Shown: positions 7,918 through 15,768, counted from the stretch's first letter. The stretch is 21,145 nucleotides of DNA from JBLHGU01 sp047615875 (GCA_047615875.1 JBLHGU010000087.1:1-21145), one strand, 5' to 3'. Made by a program: numbers and translations. The notes: generated by a model from the sequence alone, not told the origin.

Positions 7918-9276
7918 TCAAACATTAGATGGGTTTTTTGGGATAGTAATGCGCACTTTCAACCCTTTTGGTTGCATATTACTAAGCTCAATTTCCCCAT
8001 TATGAGCGGATACAATGCTCTGGCAGATAGATAACCCCAGCCCGTTTCCTGTGCTAGCTCGGGACTGATCCAGTCTGTAAAATGGCTCAAACACCCGAGA
8101 TAACTGATCGTCTGGAATACCCGGACCATTATCTATAACAATAATTTCCACGAAATCTAGTCTTTCCTTGAGATAAAGAGAAACTTCATCGCCAAACTGA
8201 ACCGCATTTTGCAAGACATTCGTAATTGCCCGCTTTAGTGCCAGCGGCCGGCCCTGAATAACGGCAGAAGCGAGTTCAGGAACAATTCGGGCCGTGGTTG
8301 CCTCCATTATGTCCTCCATCACGGCTTCCAGCATTGCAGTCAGGTTTATTGACCTGATTGGCTCCTGCGCTGTCTCATCGCGCAAAAACTCCAGTGTTTG
8401 CTGAACCATAACCTCCATATCGTCCAGATCACGAAGAAATTTTTGCCTTAGTTGATCATCTTCTACAAACTCACTACGCAAACGCAACCGGGTTATTGGT
8501 GTTTTCAGGTCATGAGAAACCGCTGCCAGAAAAGTAGCGCGCTGCTCGAATAATTCTCCCAGTCGGCGTTGCATCTGATTCATTGACTGGTCCACAACCA
8601 CCACCTCGTCAGGTCCCATTTCTGGCATCGGTGGTGACTTCAGGTCAACACCTATATTTCGCGCGTGGTTGGCGATTGCATCCAGTGGATGAGAAATCTG
8701 CCGTATAACTAGTCAGACCACCAGAATGACCGCGAATAACAAAACGCCTACTGTAGTTAGCAAGTTAATCGGTAGTTCAGGCCGAACAGATGGCAACTGA
8801 AACCCAAAATCCACAGCGGAACCATCGCCGAACCCGACAATTAAGTGCACACGAGATTTATCACTACGCTTCAGCCGTGGATGTTTATCCCCAACCATGT
8901 GATCTGGTAATGGAAGCCTACTTTGGTGCATCATTGCCCGATGGGCGGCAACATCTAGAAATAGAATTTGATTACCGAGTCTTTGCTCCAGCAACTTAAG
9001 CAGGCCAACGACTGAGTCATTGGTTTCGGGCAACAGCCCGGTGGTTTTAGGCAATCGGTGCAACAACTTTATTCTAAATGGTCGTCTTTGCATTCTATGT
9101 AGAATCTCACGTCGACTAGTCAAACTGCTGTCTTCAAGTAGCCTAATCGTTGTTGTGATTCTTTCGGCGAGGTGGTCTAGATTGATCGTCCGAAAATTAC
9201 GCCCACGATCTTGCCACAGGGTCGCGCCTATCACTAAAACTGCAACGACCACACCGACAACGATGGTTACAGACAA
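7918..9276 (-). pseudogene. EnvZ/CpxA-type sensor histidine kinase, split by in-frame TGA
   Basis: Two open segments in the same frame (9276-8716 and 8712-7918) are separated only by TGA at 8713-8715. Together they give a complete kinase: N-terminal membrane helix (VTIVVGVVVAVLVIGATLW), a periplasmic sensor of about 140 residues, a second membrane helix (LLTTVGVLLFAVILVV-stop-LVI) and a HAMP region. HisKA follows (FLAAVSHDLKTPITRLRLR, phospho-His in SHDLKTP), then HATPase_c with N box NVLQNAVQFG, IDNGPGIP and STGNGLGLSI. The stop sits inside the second membrane helix, where W (TGG) or R (CGA) would fit. The first start-like codon is TTG 9276, but family resemblance (SLRARL) runs a few residues further upstream, so the start is uncertain. 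A soluble kinase core could still be made from ATG 8628. It is downstream of its response regulator and would sense envelope state in the Cpx manner. Confidence 0.85.
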
Positions 9277-9299
9277 CCTGGCTCTAAGAGAGGTAAAAA

Positions 9300-10019
9300 C
9301 TAACGGCGCACTCTGGGTATGAATAGATAGCCCTGACCACGAACCGTTTTTATATATTCGGGAAATTCTGCTGATTCACCGAGTCTTTTTCTTAACCGAC
9401 TCACCTGCATATCAACACTACGGTCAAAGGGCATTGAATCCCGGCCTTTGGTTAAATCCATTAACTGGTCCCGGCTCAATATACGACCTGCATGCTTTAG
9501 GAAAACCAGGAGCAAATCGTATTCTGCAGCGCTCAAGGGGTGCACCAAATTATTTTCGTCCACTAGCTCACGGCTTCTGCCATTCAGAGTCCATTCTCCA
9601 AAATAAAGAGCATCGGACTGACCCATGTCAATATGATCAGGCTCGATCGCCTGCACCCGCCTTAATACAGCCTTGATACGCGCTTCAAGTTCCCGTGGAT
9701 TGAACGGCTTAGCCAGATAATCATCCGCACCCATTTCAAGGCCGATAATACGGTCGGTGTCTTCTCCTCGTGCAGTTAGCATAATAACCGGTTGATTGCT
9801 GCTAGTGCGTAGTTTTCGACACAGGCTCAAACCATCTTCTCCAGGCAACATTAAGTCCAGTATTATTAAATCAATAGCATGAGTGGCCAGGATGGAAAAC
9901 ATGCTCTTACCATCCGCAATAGCAACAAAGCCATACCCATTTTTGACTAAATAAGCTGAAAGCAAATTGCGAATTTCCACATCGTCATCAACGACCAATA
10001 AATTGATATTCTGATTCAT
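9300..10019 (-). CDS. OmpR-family response regulator (Cpx-like)
   Basis: The 239-residue protein, the usual length, has a receiver domain with the acidic pocket VVDDD, phospho-acceptor Asp in LIILDLMLPGEDG, conserved Thr in MLTARGEDTDR and Lys in YLAKPFNPRELEARI. A winged-helix DNA-binding domain follows (LSAAEYDLLLVFLKHAGRIL, then DMQVSRLRKRLGE, ending VRGQGYLFIPRVRR). It is phosphorylated by its partner kinase, encoded directly downstream and here interrupted by a stop, and then binds tandem direct repeats. ATG 10019 is chosen over GTG 10034 because it leaves the receiver at the normal distance from the N-terminus. Divergent to it is a Spy/CpxP-like gene, and GTAAC-N5-GTAAC repeats lie between them, so autoregulation and control of that gene are likely. 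Confidence 0.92.
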   Translation of the reverse strand: MNQNINLLVVDDDVEIRNLLSAYLVKNGYGFVAIADGKSMFSILATHAIDLIILDLMLPGEDGLSLCRKLRTSSNQPVIMLTARGEDTDRIIGLEMGADDYLAKPFNPRELEARIKAVLRRVQAIEPDHIDMGQSDALYFGEWTLNGRSRELVDENNLVHPLSAAEYDLLLVFLKHAGRILSRDQLMDLTKGRDSMPFDRSVDMQVSRLRKRLGESAEFPEYIKTVRGQGYLFIPRVRR

Positions 10020-10051
10020 AATGCTTTGTAACACAGCCGGGCAAGCGGATT

Positions 10052-10066
10052 GTAACCCTGTGTAAC
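10052..10066 (+). promoter_or_regulatory. CpxR-like tandem box GTAAC-N5-GTAAC
   Basis: GTAAC at 10052-10056 and at 10062-10066 are spaced exactly 10 bases apart, the geometry of the E. coli CpxR box (GTAAA-N5-GTAAA). It lies 33 bases upstream of the response regulator start and 130 bases before the Spy-like gene. A further single GTAAC is at 10028-10032. Confidence 0.55.
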
Positions 10067-10090
10067 AAATTCCCTAATTGCCTGAAATTC

Positions 10091-10105
10091 GTTACACTTT
10101 GTTGC
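10091..10105 (-). promoter_or_regulatory. Second CpxR-like tandem box, opposite strand
   Basis: Read on the minus strand this is GCAAC-AAAGT-GTAAC, a second direct repeat with the same 10-base phase but in opposite orientation to the box at 10052. Another GTTAC lies at 10133-10137. Repeated sites on both strands of a divergent intergenic region fit a response regulator that controls itself and the Spy-like gene. Confidence 0.5.
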
Positions 10106-10195
10106 AAATTCCTGCTCTGCTGACACACTGTTGTTACGCGATTCTGGTCAAATAACCCACGCAATTTAGCAAACTGAATAACACCGGAGAACAAA

Positions 10196-10693
10196 ATGAA
10201 ATCGAAAATTTTGTATACAGCATTGGCGGCAAGCCTTACAACTTTGTTAATGTCCTCATCTGCTCAGATTCACGCAGCAACTAGTCCTGAAGGCGAGGGT
10301 CAGTGTCATCGAGAGGGACATGATGTTTCGCAGAACAAAAATCACGCCCGTGGTAAGAAAATGAGTCCTGAACATATTGAGGGCAGAGTTGCCTTTTTAA
10401 AGGCTGAGTTAAAAATAAATGACTCTCAACGAGCCGCCTGGACGAACTTTGAATCAGCTATGCGATCAGGTATGGAAAAAAGAGCTGAACAACACAAAAT
10501 GAACGAGAACACTTCCAACATGAACGCGGTGGAACAACTGGATAAGCACATTGGTCATCTGGAAACGCGTCTGGCGCATATGAAATTAATGCAGGATGCT
10601 CTGGGCAATCTTTATGCTGCTTTGGACAACGACCAGCAGCAAATAGCCGATAAATTATTGCCACAACGACATCACAAAAAGAAGAAGATATAG
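10196..10693 (+). CDS. Spy/CpxP-like periplasmic protein (LTXXQ family)
   Basis: The 165-residue protein starts with a clear signal peptide (MKSKILYTALAASL...SAQIHAA). The mature part is helical, charged and His/Met-rich, with the LTXXQ-type motif LKINDSQRAAWTNFESAMR (about residues 71-90) and a long heptad-rich helix (QLDKHIGHLETRLAHMKLM) ending in a His/Lys cluster (PQRHHKKKKI). Spy and CpxP of this family are periplasmic chaperones induced by envelope stress; CpxP also dampens CpxA. The gene is divergent from an OmpR-type regulator and kinase, which is the cpxP-cpxRA arrangement. GGAG at 10186-10189 is a well-placed ribosome binding site for ATG 10196. The His-rich ends suggest that metal binding is possible, but that is inference. 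Confidence 0.85.
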   Translation: MKSKILYTALAASLTTLLMSSSAQIHAATSPEGEGQCHREGHDVSQNKNHARGKKMSPEHIEGRVAFLKAELKINDSQRAAWTNFESAMRSGMEKRAEQHKMNENTSNMNAVEQLDKHIGHLETRLAHMKLMQDALGNLYAALDNDQQQIADKLLPQRHHKKKKI

Positions 10694-10702
10694 ATAGACC
10701 TG

Positions 10703-10747
10703 CCCGGCGCGCAATTAAGCTGTGTGCCGGGTTAGACTGTTTTTTTT
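10703..10747 (+). terminator. Rho-independent terminator after Spy-like gene
   Basis: CCCGGC (10703-10708) pairs with GCCGGG (10726-10731), with some further pairing inside, and is followed 9 bases later by eight T residues (10740-10747). It lies 10 bases after the Spy-like stop. The gap between stem and T-run is longer than usual. Confidence 0.6.
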
Positions 10748-10844
10748 CACGCTGCGATGAAAATATTCGATCGCGATCAAACACAAGTCAAAGTTGAGGT
10801 TCGACTTGATCGTACACTGGTCGTAGAATACTTATACCGGTCGG

Positions 10845-10867
10845 TAACCAATTCAGTCATTTGGTTA
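10845..10867. repeat. Inverted repeat at the pentapeptide gene promoter
   Basis: TAACCAA (10845-10851) and TTGGTTA (10861-10867) are perfect inverted arms with a 9-base spacer. The right arm is the putative -35 element of the pentapeptide gene, so a protein bound here would affect initiation. A looser pair CAAGTC (10784-10789)/GACTTG (10803-10808) lies further upstream. Confidence 0.4.
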
Positions 10868-10888
10868 TAACCCAATCGGTGCTATGCT
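10861..10888 (+). promoter_or_regulatory. Sigma70-like promoter for pentapeptide gene
   Basis: TTGGTT (10861-10866) and TATGCT (10883-10888) are separated by 16 bases. Transcription would start near 10895, some 35 bases before the ATG at 10930. Confidence 0.45.
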
Positions 10889-10929
10889 GTTTTACTACGA
10901 AGATTTCAATGATTGTGAGGAAGAGGAAA

Positions 10930-11400
10930 ATGAACAAGAACATTAGCATCACCCTCTTAATCACCATGCTTTGGGCATCTACCTCTATAGCTTTTGATAA
11001 TGGACACCTCCAACAACTCAAAGAAACCGCAAGGTGTGAGAACTGCGATTTATCGGGGGCGAGCCTGTCGAATGTGAACCTGAGAAACGCAGATCTAATG
11101 AACGCGATCTTGACGAACGCGTACCTGACGGGAACGAATTTAACTGACGTGAATCTGATCAATGCAGACCTGTCATTCGCATACCTGACCGGAGCCAACC
11201 TGACCGGAGCTAACCTGACAGAAGCTAACCTGACCCGTGTGGATCTGACAGGAACGAACCTGACAGGAGCTAACTTAACCCGTGTGGATCTGACAGGAGC
11301 CGACCTGACTGAGTCAAACCTGACCGACGCAGATCTGACGGGAGCGGTGTATTGTCAAACAACGATGCCTGACGGTAGCGCCAACTATAGTGGTTGTTAG
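10930..11400 (+). CDS. Secreted pentapeptide-repeat protein
   Basis: The 156-residue protein has a signal peptide (MNKNISITLLITMLWASTSIA) followed by a CENCDLSGASL segment. About twenty tandem pentapeptides then follow (NLTGA, NLTEA, NLTRV, DLTGT type), and the protein ends CQTTMPDGSANYSGC. The pentapeptides build a right-handed quadrilateral beta-helix. The paired N- and C-terminal Cys and the MPDGS...SGC ending are shared by many exported pentapeptide proteins, whose function is mostly unknown; cytoplasmic relatives such as Qnr protect DNA gyrase, but an exported one would not. ATG 10930 is chosen because GAGGAAGAGG precedes it and the signal peptide starts there; the frame is open upstream to 10861 without a signal sequence. 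The coding DNA contains a 45-base duplication. Confidence 0.9.
   Translation: MNKNISITLLITMLWASTSIAFDNGHLQQLKETARCENCDLSGASLSNVNLRNADLMNAILTNAYLTGTNLTDVNLINADLSFAYLTGANLTGANLTEANLTRVDLTGTNLTGANLTRVDLTGADLTESNLTDADLTGAVYCQTTMPDGSANYSGC
11224..11298 (+). repeat. 45-base period repeat inside the pentapeptide gene
   Basis: The 30 bases at 11224-11253 recur at 11269-11298 with two mismatches (CCTGACC versus CTTAACC), a shift of 45 bases or three pentapeptide units. A 15-base period runs through the whole coil. This suggests recent expansion by slippage or unequal exchange. Confidence 0.7.
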
Positions 11401-11422
11401 CCGGCGCTTGGAGTTGGCATGT

Positions 11423-11439
11423 TGGGGATCAAGACCCCA
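11423..11439 (+). terminator. Weak hairpin after pentapeptide gene
   Basis: TGGGG (11423-11427) pairs with CCCCA (11435-11439) around a 7-base loop, 23 bases after the stop. No T-run follows directly, so termination is doubtful. The rest of 11401-11634 shows no gene or other clear signal. Confidence 0.25.
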
Positions 11440-11634
11440 GGTAAAAGAGGTGGTTTTCTCACTAAGCTTTATTTGAGTAACCAATTTTTGCTGGCCAACG
11501 TGAGATATTATCGTACAACTAACTTTATAAATAGTGCAGTCTAATCAATGATGTTTCAGGGGCAAAAACACTCAGCGAGTAGCATTTCAATCCGTCAGAA
11601 ATATACTTAAAAACAGACCTTCAGTCAGTATTTT

Positions 11635-12250
11635 TCATCGCACTTTTTTATTAATCCCATATCGGTCAAAGCGGCTGTAGCCAAACTTTCGTCGATAAGC
11701 ACTAGGCGTCAAACTCACTTTACGCTTAAAGATCCTTCTGAATGATGCTGGATCGTCGTAACCAACTTCGTGACCTATTTCATCAACCGCATTGCTACTA
11801 CCTTCAAGCATCTCCTTTGCTTTATCGATACGGAGCATGTGGACGTAGTCCATCGGGCGAATTCCCGTTGCTCGTTTGAACCTTCGAACAAAAGTTGTAT
11901 ATGCAAGCCCTGTACGCTCGGTCATCTCGGTGATCGGATTGGGTTTATTATGTCTTTCAGCAATCCAATTTTGGCATTCTTCAATAACACCATCGTTGTG
12001 TGGAGGCCTCATGGTCTCGACTGAATAAGGTGCCTGGCTTTCTCCCCGGTCTGGGATTACCCAAAACTTGGCAGACTGAGCCGCAGTAGCCACACCACAA
12101 TATCTGTGAATTAAGTATAAAGCTAATTCCTGCCAACTTGTCGTTCCACCGACAGTCACAAACTGGTGGTCACTACCCGAGCAGCATATATTTAAATCAG
12201 TTCTCCATTTAATCTTTGGATAATGTTCCTTCAGCAAATTACCGTACGCC
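11635..12250 (-). pseudogene. GlxA-type AraC regulator, 5'-truncated
   Basis: The remaining 200 or so residues contain the C-terminal part of a DJ-1/PfpI-like amidase domain (LLKEHYPKIKWRTDLNICCS, then YLIHRYCGVATAAQSAKFWV). A complete AraC-type DNA-binding domain with two helix-turn-helices follows (ITEMTERTGLAYTTFVRRFK and VDEIGHEVGYDDPASFRRIF, ending TPSAYRRKFG). GlxA-family regulators have about 320 residues with a full DJ-1 domain in front. Here similarity stops around 12250, the frame meets a stop at 12274-12276, and the sequence becomes a different, oppositely oriented gene. The only start-like codon near the seam is TTG 12237, without a ribosome binding site. The promoter and first 100-130 codons have therefore been lost. 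The DNA-binding part could still fold if expressed. Confidence 0.75.
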
Positions 12251-13391
12251 CAAAAGCTCGGTACGAGTCGATGTCACTGCTCACCGGGTCAGAGCCGGTG
12301 GTGGCGCTACAATTGGCGATGTTGATCGTGAATCCCAAGTCTTTGGTTTAGCCGTTCCAATTGGCATTGTGTCCGGAACTGGGATTGCCGGTTTAACCCT
12401 TTGTGGAGGTCACAGTTGGCTTACTCGCAAGCACGGCTTTGCCTGTGATAATCTTATTTCGGTAGATATTGTCACAGCTGATGGACGCTATCTGATCGCC
12501 AGCAAAACTGAAAATGCTGACCTTTTCTGGGCGGTTCGTGGTGGTGGTGGCAATTTCGGAATCGTGACTTCATTTGAGTTTGAAGCGCATCCTATCGGAC
12601 CTGAAGTTATGTTCTGTGCGGTCTTCTATCCTATGGAGGACGCAGTGGAAATATTTCGTCGTTGGCGCGATTTCGTGACTGAAATGCCAGATGATTTCAC
12701 TACCCAAATAGCATTCTGGAGCATTCCGCATCACGACGCATTTCCAGAAGAATTACATGGTAAAGAGGTTATCATTCCTTCCGGAGTACATTGCGGCTCA
12801 ATTGCAGAGGGCGAGCGTTTCATACAGCCTTTGCGGGAACTTGGTGAGCCTCTCCTCGATCTCAGTGGTCCGGCCCCCTACGTTGGCGTACAACAGGGCT
12901 TTGATCCTTTTTTCAAAATAAAAAGTGACCGATTCAATTATTGGAAGTCGCTTTACCTCAATGACTTAAGCGATGACGCGATAGATCGTATCGTCGCCCG
13001 TGGACTCAACCGCCCGAATCCCTAGACCATAATGCCTATTCGACATATGGGCGGTGCAGCAGCACGTGTAGCAAGTGATGCCACAGCCTTAGGTGGCCGT
13101 GACGCGCCTTACATGTTAAGCATAGATACGTCCTGGACCGATCCCGCCGATAGCAACACAGCGATCAAATGGACGAAGGAATTCTGGGACGAAATGCGAG
13201 AGAATAATGCTGGCGCTATTTACCTGAATTTTGTTAGCGAAGGAGAAGATACTGAGGCGATGATGCGCACATCCTATGGTAATGAAAACTACGAACGGTT
13301 GATTGATATTAAAACCAAATATGATCCTGCAAATATGTTCCGCCTTAACCAGAATATCTCACCAAGAAGTTCGCACCCGAGACCTGCTTAA
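12250..13391 (+). pseudogene. BBE-type FAD-linked oxidase, 5'-truncated and with internal TAG
   Basis: The frame reads KSSVRVDVTAHRVRAGGGAT, GDVDRESQVFGLAVPIG, GIAGLTLCGGHSWLTRKHG, DLFWAVRGGGGNFGIVTSFE, all typical of the FAD-binding (PCMH) domain of berberine-bridge-like oxidases. After TAG at 13023-13025 the same frame continues (IRHMGGAAARV, then NFVSEGEDTEAM, YERLIDIKTKYDPANMFRLN), the BBE domain that closes the active site. Missing at the front are the first 90-100 residues, including the usual His that carries FAD. The seam near 12250 joins it to the truncated AraC gene. The TAG stands where Leu (TTG) would fit. With both lesions an active enzyme is unlikely. Intact relatives oxidise sugars, alkaloids or similar alcohols with oxygen. 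Confidence 0.82.
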
Positions 13392-13569
13392 AAATCGAAT
13401 TTGTAATTAGACTATTGGTTCTCTATATATTCTTTATGCGGATATCCAGCATAGCCCACAAGGTATGTGAACCAGGAGTCAGAAATTAAATGTTGGGTGG
13501 TAGCTCCTGGCCGATCCGGTCTTTCACTTCTAAAACCTAACTGTCCATTGCGTAGGCCTTCATAGAAAA

Positions 13570-14394
13570 GTGGATGATATAAATACTAAAGCTTCAGTTG
13601 ATGAAATCGACGGTGCAAGGGCTTACGATAATTTGCATGTACCGGCCTTGCTTCAACAATGGGCTCCGTTGATGGTAGAAGCCGCTGATATTGGTTCTGG
13701 TGATAGCGTGCTGGATGTTGCATGTGGTACAGGGATACTAGCTCGCGAAGTAGCAAAACAGGTTGGCGATAGAGGCTCTGTTTCTGGACTTGATGCTTCA
13801 GCCGGTATGTTGGCAGTGGCGCGACAACTAGAACCGTTAATTGAATGGCGAGAAGGTATAGCTGAATCACTGCCATATGAAGATAATTCATTCGATGCTG
13901 TTGTCAGCCAGTTTGGTCTTATGTTTTTTCAAAACCGCCCTGTCGCTTTGAGCGAAATGTTGCGTGTTCTTCAACCTAAAGGGAGAATGGCAATAGCAGT
14001 ATGGGAGTCACTAGATAAATCACTGGCCTACCCGCTTATAGTTGCAATGATTGAACGTCTTGCTGGCCCAGATGCTGCAAATGCGTTAAGAGCCCCCTTT
14101 GTATTGGGAGAGACCGAGAAATTGCTTACTTTATTTCAACAGGCGCGTGCTCATTCGGTTAGGATAAAAAGTCATGTAGGGAAAGCACAATTTCCGAGCA
14201 TAAAATCTTTAGTAGAAGCAGATCTTAGAGGCTGGCTCCCTATAATGAATGTTTATCTAGACGAGAATCTAATCCAGTCTATCTTAGTCGAAGCAGAAAT
14301 TGTTCTTGGTCAATATGTTACTCAAGATGGAACAGTAGAATTTGAAATGCCGGCACACATAATTACCGCCATAAAATCAGCACACTGTGGATAA
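13570..14394 (+). CDS. Class I SAM-dependent methyltransferase
   Basis: The 274-residue protein has motif I VLDVACGTGILA (about residues 49-60), the acidic ribose-binding loop GSVSGLDASAGMLAVAR, post-motif ESLPYEDNSFDAVVSQFGLM and motif LRVLQPKGRMAIAVWES, the order of the UbiE/Methyltransf_11 group. It transfers a methyl group from S-adenosylmethionine to a small molecule; the substrate cannot be told, since quinone, lipid and xenobiotic methyltransferases share this core. The start is GTG 13570; no strong ribosome binding site precedes it, so an alternative start is possible. It appears intact although both flanking genes are broken. The 178 bases before it contain no clear promoter. Confidence 0.85.
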   Translation: MDDINTKASVDEIDGARAYDNLHVPALLQQWAPLMVEAADIGSGDSVLDVACGTGILAREVAKQVGDRGSVSGLDASAGMLAVARQLEPLIEWREGIAESLPYEDNSFDAVVSQFGLMFFQNRPVALSEMLRVLQPKGRMAIAVWESLDKSLAYPLIVAMIERLAGPDAANALRAPFVLGETEKLLTLFQQARAHSVRIKSHVGKAQFPSIKSLVEADLRGWLPIMNVYLDENLIQSILVEAEIVLGQYVTQDGTVEFEMPAHIITAIKSAHCG

Positions 14395-14839
14395 CGATGT
14401 TTGTTTTGCGATAAAAGATTGTTCATCGAAAAGCAACATAAAGCAGAGATTTCACACTAACCAAAAAAGTGAATAGAGCATTCTTCTCTTAAATCTGGGA
14501 TCCGCAGTTGGGCACCATGTAGTGTGCAGTATAACTGCCACCTGGCAAGGCAAAATGACGCGTAATGACGAGCTATGACAAGGGATTTTAACGTCGTCAG
14601 ACAGTGATTAGACTGTGCAATACGTGGCATTAAAAGCTCACCAGAAAGGCGAACTTAGATCCATCACAAAAACCAAGCAATTTCATGAACTAATTAATCA
14701 CTCGAAGTGATCAACTGTGGAACCCAGATTAGATAAATGATAACAGGTTCGACTCCTGTCGAAGGAAACTATCAATAACGAAAACGATTTGCCGACCATA
14801 GAATTATCAGAATTACTCACCAAATTAAATTAATACATA
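14395..14839. other. 445-base non-coding gap between convergent genes
   Basis: No coding frame is convincing here. The stretch holds three ATGAC motifs spaced exactly 10 bases apart (14555, 14565, 14575) and a small hairpin ATCACT-CGA-AGTGAT (14697-14711). It also holds the tRNA T-arm-like fragment listed separately. No terminator with a T-run is seen for either flanking gene. Confidence 0.6.
14743..14766 (+). other. Orphan tRNA 3'-end-like fragment (T-arm plus acceptor strand)
   Basis: ACAGG-TTCGACT-CCTGT is a perfect 5-bp T-stem with a canonical 7-base TTCRANY loop, followed by CGAAGGA as a 7-base acceptor strand. The matching TCCTTCG is not present in the preceding 100 bases, no anticodon stem is found at the right distance, and no CCA follows. 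It is therefore not a functional tRNA. Such 3' fragments are the usual attachment-site scars of integrative elements, but no integrase is in view. Confidence 0.4.
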
Positions 14840-15696
14840 TCAATTTGCCCGCAAAACCTTGATTAGCGCGGTAGCATCGTGATCTCCCAGACCCGCATCA
14901 GCGGCACGATGATAGAAATCAACCCCGAATGTTGGTACTTCACTGTTGATGCCTAAGTCATCTGCGTAGGCTTTGATTGCAGCAAGACAGGAAATTGCAG
15001 TGTTTACCGATGTAATGACGTCGTCCGTAAAATTATCCTGGTGAATAGCCAGAGCCAGCGATCGTGCACGATCACCTTCAGGAAATAAATCGGCATAATA
15101 GGTTAAAGGAATGCCCTCCGATTCACAGATGTGTGCACCGTTCACAACCGCCGGAGTAATCGCGCATAAGCGTGAGAGAACCGCTAGATCAAGCGCTGCG
15201 GCAGCAGCTATTTTTTCACCCACGTAGCGGACATCACCACCAAGGCAGTTAATATAAGGTGTTCAATCATTGAAAATAATTTCATCACCAGAGACCAGTA
15301 TTCGCGCCGACTCCCTGCCGATTGTTACGGGGTAAACCATGATGGACCCATCAATGTAATTCGCGCCCTGATCATTTACCCATTGAGCCATTTTTCTGAC
15401 CTCAACTGGTGTACCAGTGCTCATTTGAATAATAGTTTTGTTTGCCGACAGTGATGTGATAGACGGTTGATCCAACAATGCTCTCGCCGTTTCATATTCG
15501 GTAATACAAATCATTACTTGTGGGCTGTCAGCAATTGCTGCTTCAAATGAGTTTACAGCTTTGGCACCTTGAATAGTTAGGGCATCGGTTTTTTCTGGCG
15601 ACCGATTCCAGATAGTTAGTTCGAATTTATTTTCGAGCATAGCCCGACCCAATGCTGAACCCATTGCGCCCAACCCTATTAATGTGATTTTCTCAT
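14840..15696 (-). pseudogene. Imine reductase/reductive aminase-like oxidoreductase, disrupted
   Basis: The N-terminal Rossmann domain (ITLIGLGAMGSALGRAM, then WNRSPEKT, QMSTGTPVEVRK, YIDGSIMVYP) belongs to the beta-hydroxyacid dehydrogenase/imine reductase superfamily and binds NADP(H). TGA at 15263-15265 interrupts the frame after GDEIIFND. The same frame then reads on through YINCLGGDVRYVGEKIAAAA into the helical dimerisation domain, ending GLGDHDATALIKVLRAN. The open frame goes back to TTG 15760, but that would add an odd hydrophobic extension. ATG 15696 followed by AGAAAA fits a real start (MRKITLIGLG) if one A has been lost from the run. Two lesions imply a dead gene. Intact relatives reduce imines or couple ketones and amines. 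Confidence 0.75.
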
Positions 15697-15768
15697 GTTG
15701 TTTTTCTGAGCACTTAGAAAAAATGTTGTTAACGGAAACAAATAGTAGAAAATTAAGCAATAATGGAC

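Noticed and set aside
8790..9322. Plus-strand open frames inside the kinase sensor region
   Set aside because: They lie antisense to the kinase, whose two halves are supported by family motifs; neither plus-strand frame shows a recognisable pattern.
10857..11198. Minus-strand open frame of 113 codons
   Set aside because: It is the antisense image of the pentapeptide repeats, with a regular 5-residue pattern imposed by the coding strand.
14395..14839. A complete tRNA or tmRNA gene
   Set aside because: Only the T-arm and a 3' acceptor strand are found; the 5' acceptor strand, D-arm, anticodon arm and CCA are missing.
8713..15265. TGA as a recoded sense codon (Trp or selenocysteine) in the kinase and the reductase
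   Set aside because: TGA is the normal terminator of the CYTH, GGT-like and RsgA genes here, a TAG breaks a third gene, and no selenocysteine context (active-site Cys homologue, hairpin) is evident at either site.
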